Source of the DNA: Actinidia chinensis
Taxonomy: Eukaryota > Streptophyta > Magnoliopsida > Ericales > Actinidiaceae
Length of the DNA: 10,000 nucleotides
Direction of reading: 5' to 3'
NCBI GenBank assembly: GCA_009663005.1
Contig: VIGQ01001032.1
Location: forward strand, 15,001-25,000
Shown here piece after piece: positions 8,383 to 10,000 of the stretch (the stretch's first letter is position 1; the number at the start of each line of letters is the position of its first letter). Both the position numbers and the translations under genes were made by a program. The notes beneath the pieces are model-generated. The model was not told where the DNA came from and did not search any database. It saw only the letters and a program-made list of their open reading frames with translations.

Positions 8383-9316
8383 ATGGGGAAGATTGTGATG
8401 CAAAGTCGTAAACTTGGCATGGATTTAATTTCTGAACCAGAAACTTTGAAATTTTACAACAGGTTATGATGGGAGAAATGGTTTTGGGTGTTTAGAAGGG
8501 ATTTATGTCTACAAGTAAAGCATAACAACAAATTAAATTCAAGGATGTTTGTTTATTCAAGATGTGTTTGGTAACAAGGAGAAGGTTTTGTCGTCCTAAA
8601 GAGAGATTATTTGATACAAAAATCCAAATCAAGAGAGAAGAATTAGTTTGCGAAGCCCGACTTATATTAAACAACTAAACTCTGGACAAGTGTAGTGTGA
8701 CAAATATTGTGATTATTAATTATATTGAAAAGTCAACCATACTCCTGCAATACCGAAGTAATTAATTGGATTGCAAAACCCGACTTAATATTAAACTGGA
8801 CAAGTGTAGTGCAAATATTTTGGTTAGTAATTTTATTAAAAGGACAACCGTGCTCGTGCAATAACCCCAGTATATTCATATTTTGCTATCCCAAAGAAAA
8901 TATCGTTGTGCAAGCAATTGAAGGTAAAATTATCTCTGGCATATAAGCCCTCATGGGTAGCATGTTTGGTGGAAAGGAGTTCTATTGGGGGTCATCAAAA
9001 TTATATCAGAATCATACCCTCCGATCTAAGAGACAAAACTCTTTAAGCATATGTGGAGCCGGTGGCGTGTTAAACTACTTCCGGAAAAAAACTGTGGAAA
9101 TTCATCTTTTTTTTCATGGCATTCAATTGGATAACGAGGACTACATAACTAACATATTTTTGGTTGATGCTCAATGATACTAGATTATTGCTATTTGGGA
9201 TGCTGTTAGCTTTGACACTCTTACAAGACTAAAAGAGATAGAGCCACTTGCCATCCTTGTTTGAATTTTAATATTACCGAAAATGTTTGCTTTAGCTTTT
9301 GCCACTGCGAAATTTT
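8383..9316 (+). pseudogene. FAR1/FRS-like (MULE-derived) pseudogene, 5' part only
   Basis: FAR1/FHY3-related proteins are plant nuclear factors descended from Mutator-like transposases. They have an N-terminal FAR1 zinc-finger domain, then a MULE transposase-type domain, then a SWIM finger. Here the FAR1 domain is visible from 8414: LGMDLISEPETLKFYNR, KHNNKLNSRMFVYSRC, then LVCEARL (8643-8663). Next come LRSKRQNSL (9018-9044), GVLNYFRKKTVEI, HGIQLDNEDYITNIF (about 9117-9160), DAVSFDT (9199-9219), PLAILV and YYRKC. The last four match the start of the MULE domain around its first acidic residue. Several stops and frame changes (after VDAQ near 9175, inside the FAR1 domain, after PLAILV) show it is broken. 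A tandem duplication of about 112-123 bp lies at 8641-8870. Relatives have about 700-850 residues; this covers about 300 codons and stops near 9316, against a transposon-like terminus. It could equally be a dead MULE transposase or a dead FRS gene. Confidence 0.85.
8641..8870 (+). repeat. Diverged tandem duplication inside the FAR1 domain
   Basis: Copy 1 (about 8641-8758) and copy 2 (about 8759-8870) share, in order, CCCGACTTA, GGACAAGTGTAGTG, CAAATATT, a TTATATTGAAAAG/TTTTATTAAAAGG block, CAACC and a GCAATA block. Offsets fall from 123 to 111 bp because copy 2 has small deletions. The duplicated part covers the end of the FAR1 domain after C-E-A-R-L. The copies have diverged by substitutions and indels, so the duplication is not very recent. 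Confidence 0.75.
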
Positions 9317-9495
9317 TTAGGATTCTGTTTGGCTGAGGATCGTCGAGCGATAACTTTTTTTTCCTTAGATAACTTCCTTTATATTCCGCGTTTGAATGGT
9401 TTAAAACGTCCCGAATAACTTTTCTTCCCTGAATAACTTTTCTCCTAGCGACGGAAATAGAGACGGATAATTTTTGGTGGCCTTATATACACACA

Positions 9496-9588
9496 CATGA
9501 TCTTCCGATGTCTAAAATTCGGTTCTGAACCTGATCCGTTGTCTATTAGGGTTTAAACCTGATATACATTTATGATTATTTCCTTATA
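9496..9588 (+). repeat. Direct repeat copy A
   Basis: CATGATCTTCC, then GTCTAAAATTCGGTTCTGAAC, CTGATCCGTTGTCTATTAG, GTTTAAACCTGATATACA and TTTCCTTA appear in this order. All recur with small changes in copy B (9894-10000). The copy includes a reverse telo-box TTAGGGTTTA. A TATA-like CCTTATATACAC lies just upstream (9481-9492). Confidence 0.75.
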
Positions 9589-9631
9589 CCCCACTGCTCT
9601 CATCGCTCGCTCTCTAATATGATCTTCCATT

Positions 9632-9849
9632 GCCCCGTTTTTGATTATTGGACTAGGCCGGATTAAGTGGAATTGAACTACTATTCAGTCGAGTCTCGCG
9701 TTTGTTTTTAACATGACTCTCAAACTACTAGTCCCCAACAGACCCAATAGCCCCATACTTGGGACAACTTATTTATCGGTTTCCATAATTTTTTTACAGT
9801 CTCTAAATAATCGAACTACCGTGGCGCAATCAGGTAATCAAACATGCCC
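9632..9849. mobile_element. Candidate inner Tourist-like MITE of about 218 bp
   Basis: The left terminus CCCCGTTTTTGATTATTGGA (9633 on) and the reverse of the right terminus GGGCATGTTTGATTACCTGA align over about 28 bp with two gaps, including a shared GTTTxxGATTA and a later GCC-CGG. Size and lack of coding fit a MITE. The right flank is TTA but the left flank is ATT, so the target duplication is imperfect or lost. Confidence 0.4.
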
Positions 9850-9893
9850 TTAGAGGTTTGCCTTCTCTACTCTCTCCTCTAATATAACGCGTG

Positions 9894-10000
9894 CATGGAT
9901 CTTGCCTTTGTCTAATTATGGTTCTGAACCTGACATACCGCTCTGATCCGTTGTCTAATTAGCGTTTTAAAGATGATATATAGTTTATATATTTTCCTTA
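9894..10000 (+). repeat. Direct repeat copy B (runs to window end)
   Basis: Matches copy A block for block: CATGGATCTTGCC, GTCTAATTATGGTTCTGAAC, CTGATCCGTTGTCTAATTAG, GTTTTAAAGATGATATATAG and TTTTCCTTA. Copy B has about 12 extra bases before CTGATCCG. Both copies are preceded by a CTCTAATAT-like motif in the vicinity (about 9611-9620 and 9877-9885). The candidate MITE at 9632-9849 lies between the copies. Confidence 0.75.

Larger units (their letters stand above)
9320..9849. mobile_element. Tourist/PIF-Harbinger-like block flanked by TTA, possibly composite
   Basis: TTA at 9317-9319 and TTA at 9850-9852 flank 530 bp. The left end is GGATTCTGTTTGGCTGAGG. The right end read in reverse is GGGCATGTTTGATTACCTGA, close to the 'GGGC..GTTTG' ends of Tourist/PIF-Harbinger MITEs, whose target duplication is TTA/TAA. 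No transposase is present. The left end pairs only loosely with the right one (shared TGTTTG), and a better partner lies inside at 9632. The 530-bp span may therefore be two elements or one element with a nested copy. The left end abuts the end of the FAR1-like relic. Confidence 0.4.

Noticed and set aside
8725..8946. Plus-strand 73-codon frame as a separate gene
   Set aside because: It lies inside the FAR1-like relic and covers the second copy of its tandem duplication.

Overview
The window looks like nuclear DNA of a flowering plant, probably a eudicot. The evidence is two decayed genes of typical plant families, miniature inverted-repeat transposon remnants, CT-rich leader-like tracts, telo-box motifs (AAACCCTAA), and long AT-rich stretches with no coding signal. 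I see no intact gene. No tRNA, rRNA, CRISPR array or bacterial-type operon is visible. Species cannot be told from the sequence.

Layout. Positions 1-440 are plain AT-rich intergenic DNA. From about 440 to 2560 the DNA is dominated by one repeat family in two forms: a short form of about 135 bp (440-640 and 1540-1707) and a long form of about 320-330 bp in tandem (1708-2562). It is split by a MITE-like AT-rich block (about 635-1105) and by a GC-richer, CT-leader-like block (about 1115-1540). Positions 2563-3050 are an exon-like but unassigned stretch ending in a (CT)n tract. Positions 3060-5669 are AT-rich intergenic DNA with one small inverted-repeat element (3985-4114).

The first clear gene relic lies on the minus strand at 5670-7152. 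It is a near full-length copy of a plant nucleotide pyrophosphatase/phosphodiesterase (NPP, alkaline-phosphatase superfamily), broken by at least ten small indels and lacking some metal-binding residues. A CT-rich leader-like region precedes it (7153-7700, read on the minus strand). The second relic lies on the plus strand at about 8383-9316. It is a FAR1/FRS-type (MULE-derived) sequence with an internal tandem duplication, many small indels, and loss of everything after the start of the transposase domain. It ends at the edge of a Tourist/PIF-Harbinger-like block (9320-9852), around which a 95-105 bp direct repeat is found.

The two relics are unrelated in function and do not form a working unit. 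The most informative features are the two-form promoter-like repeat array, the matching style of decay in both gene relics (which could also reflect uncorrected sequencing indels), and the nested mobile-element debris at the right end. I do not see evidence for a novel biological system.
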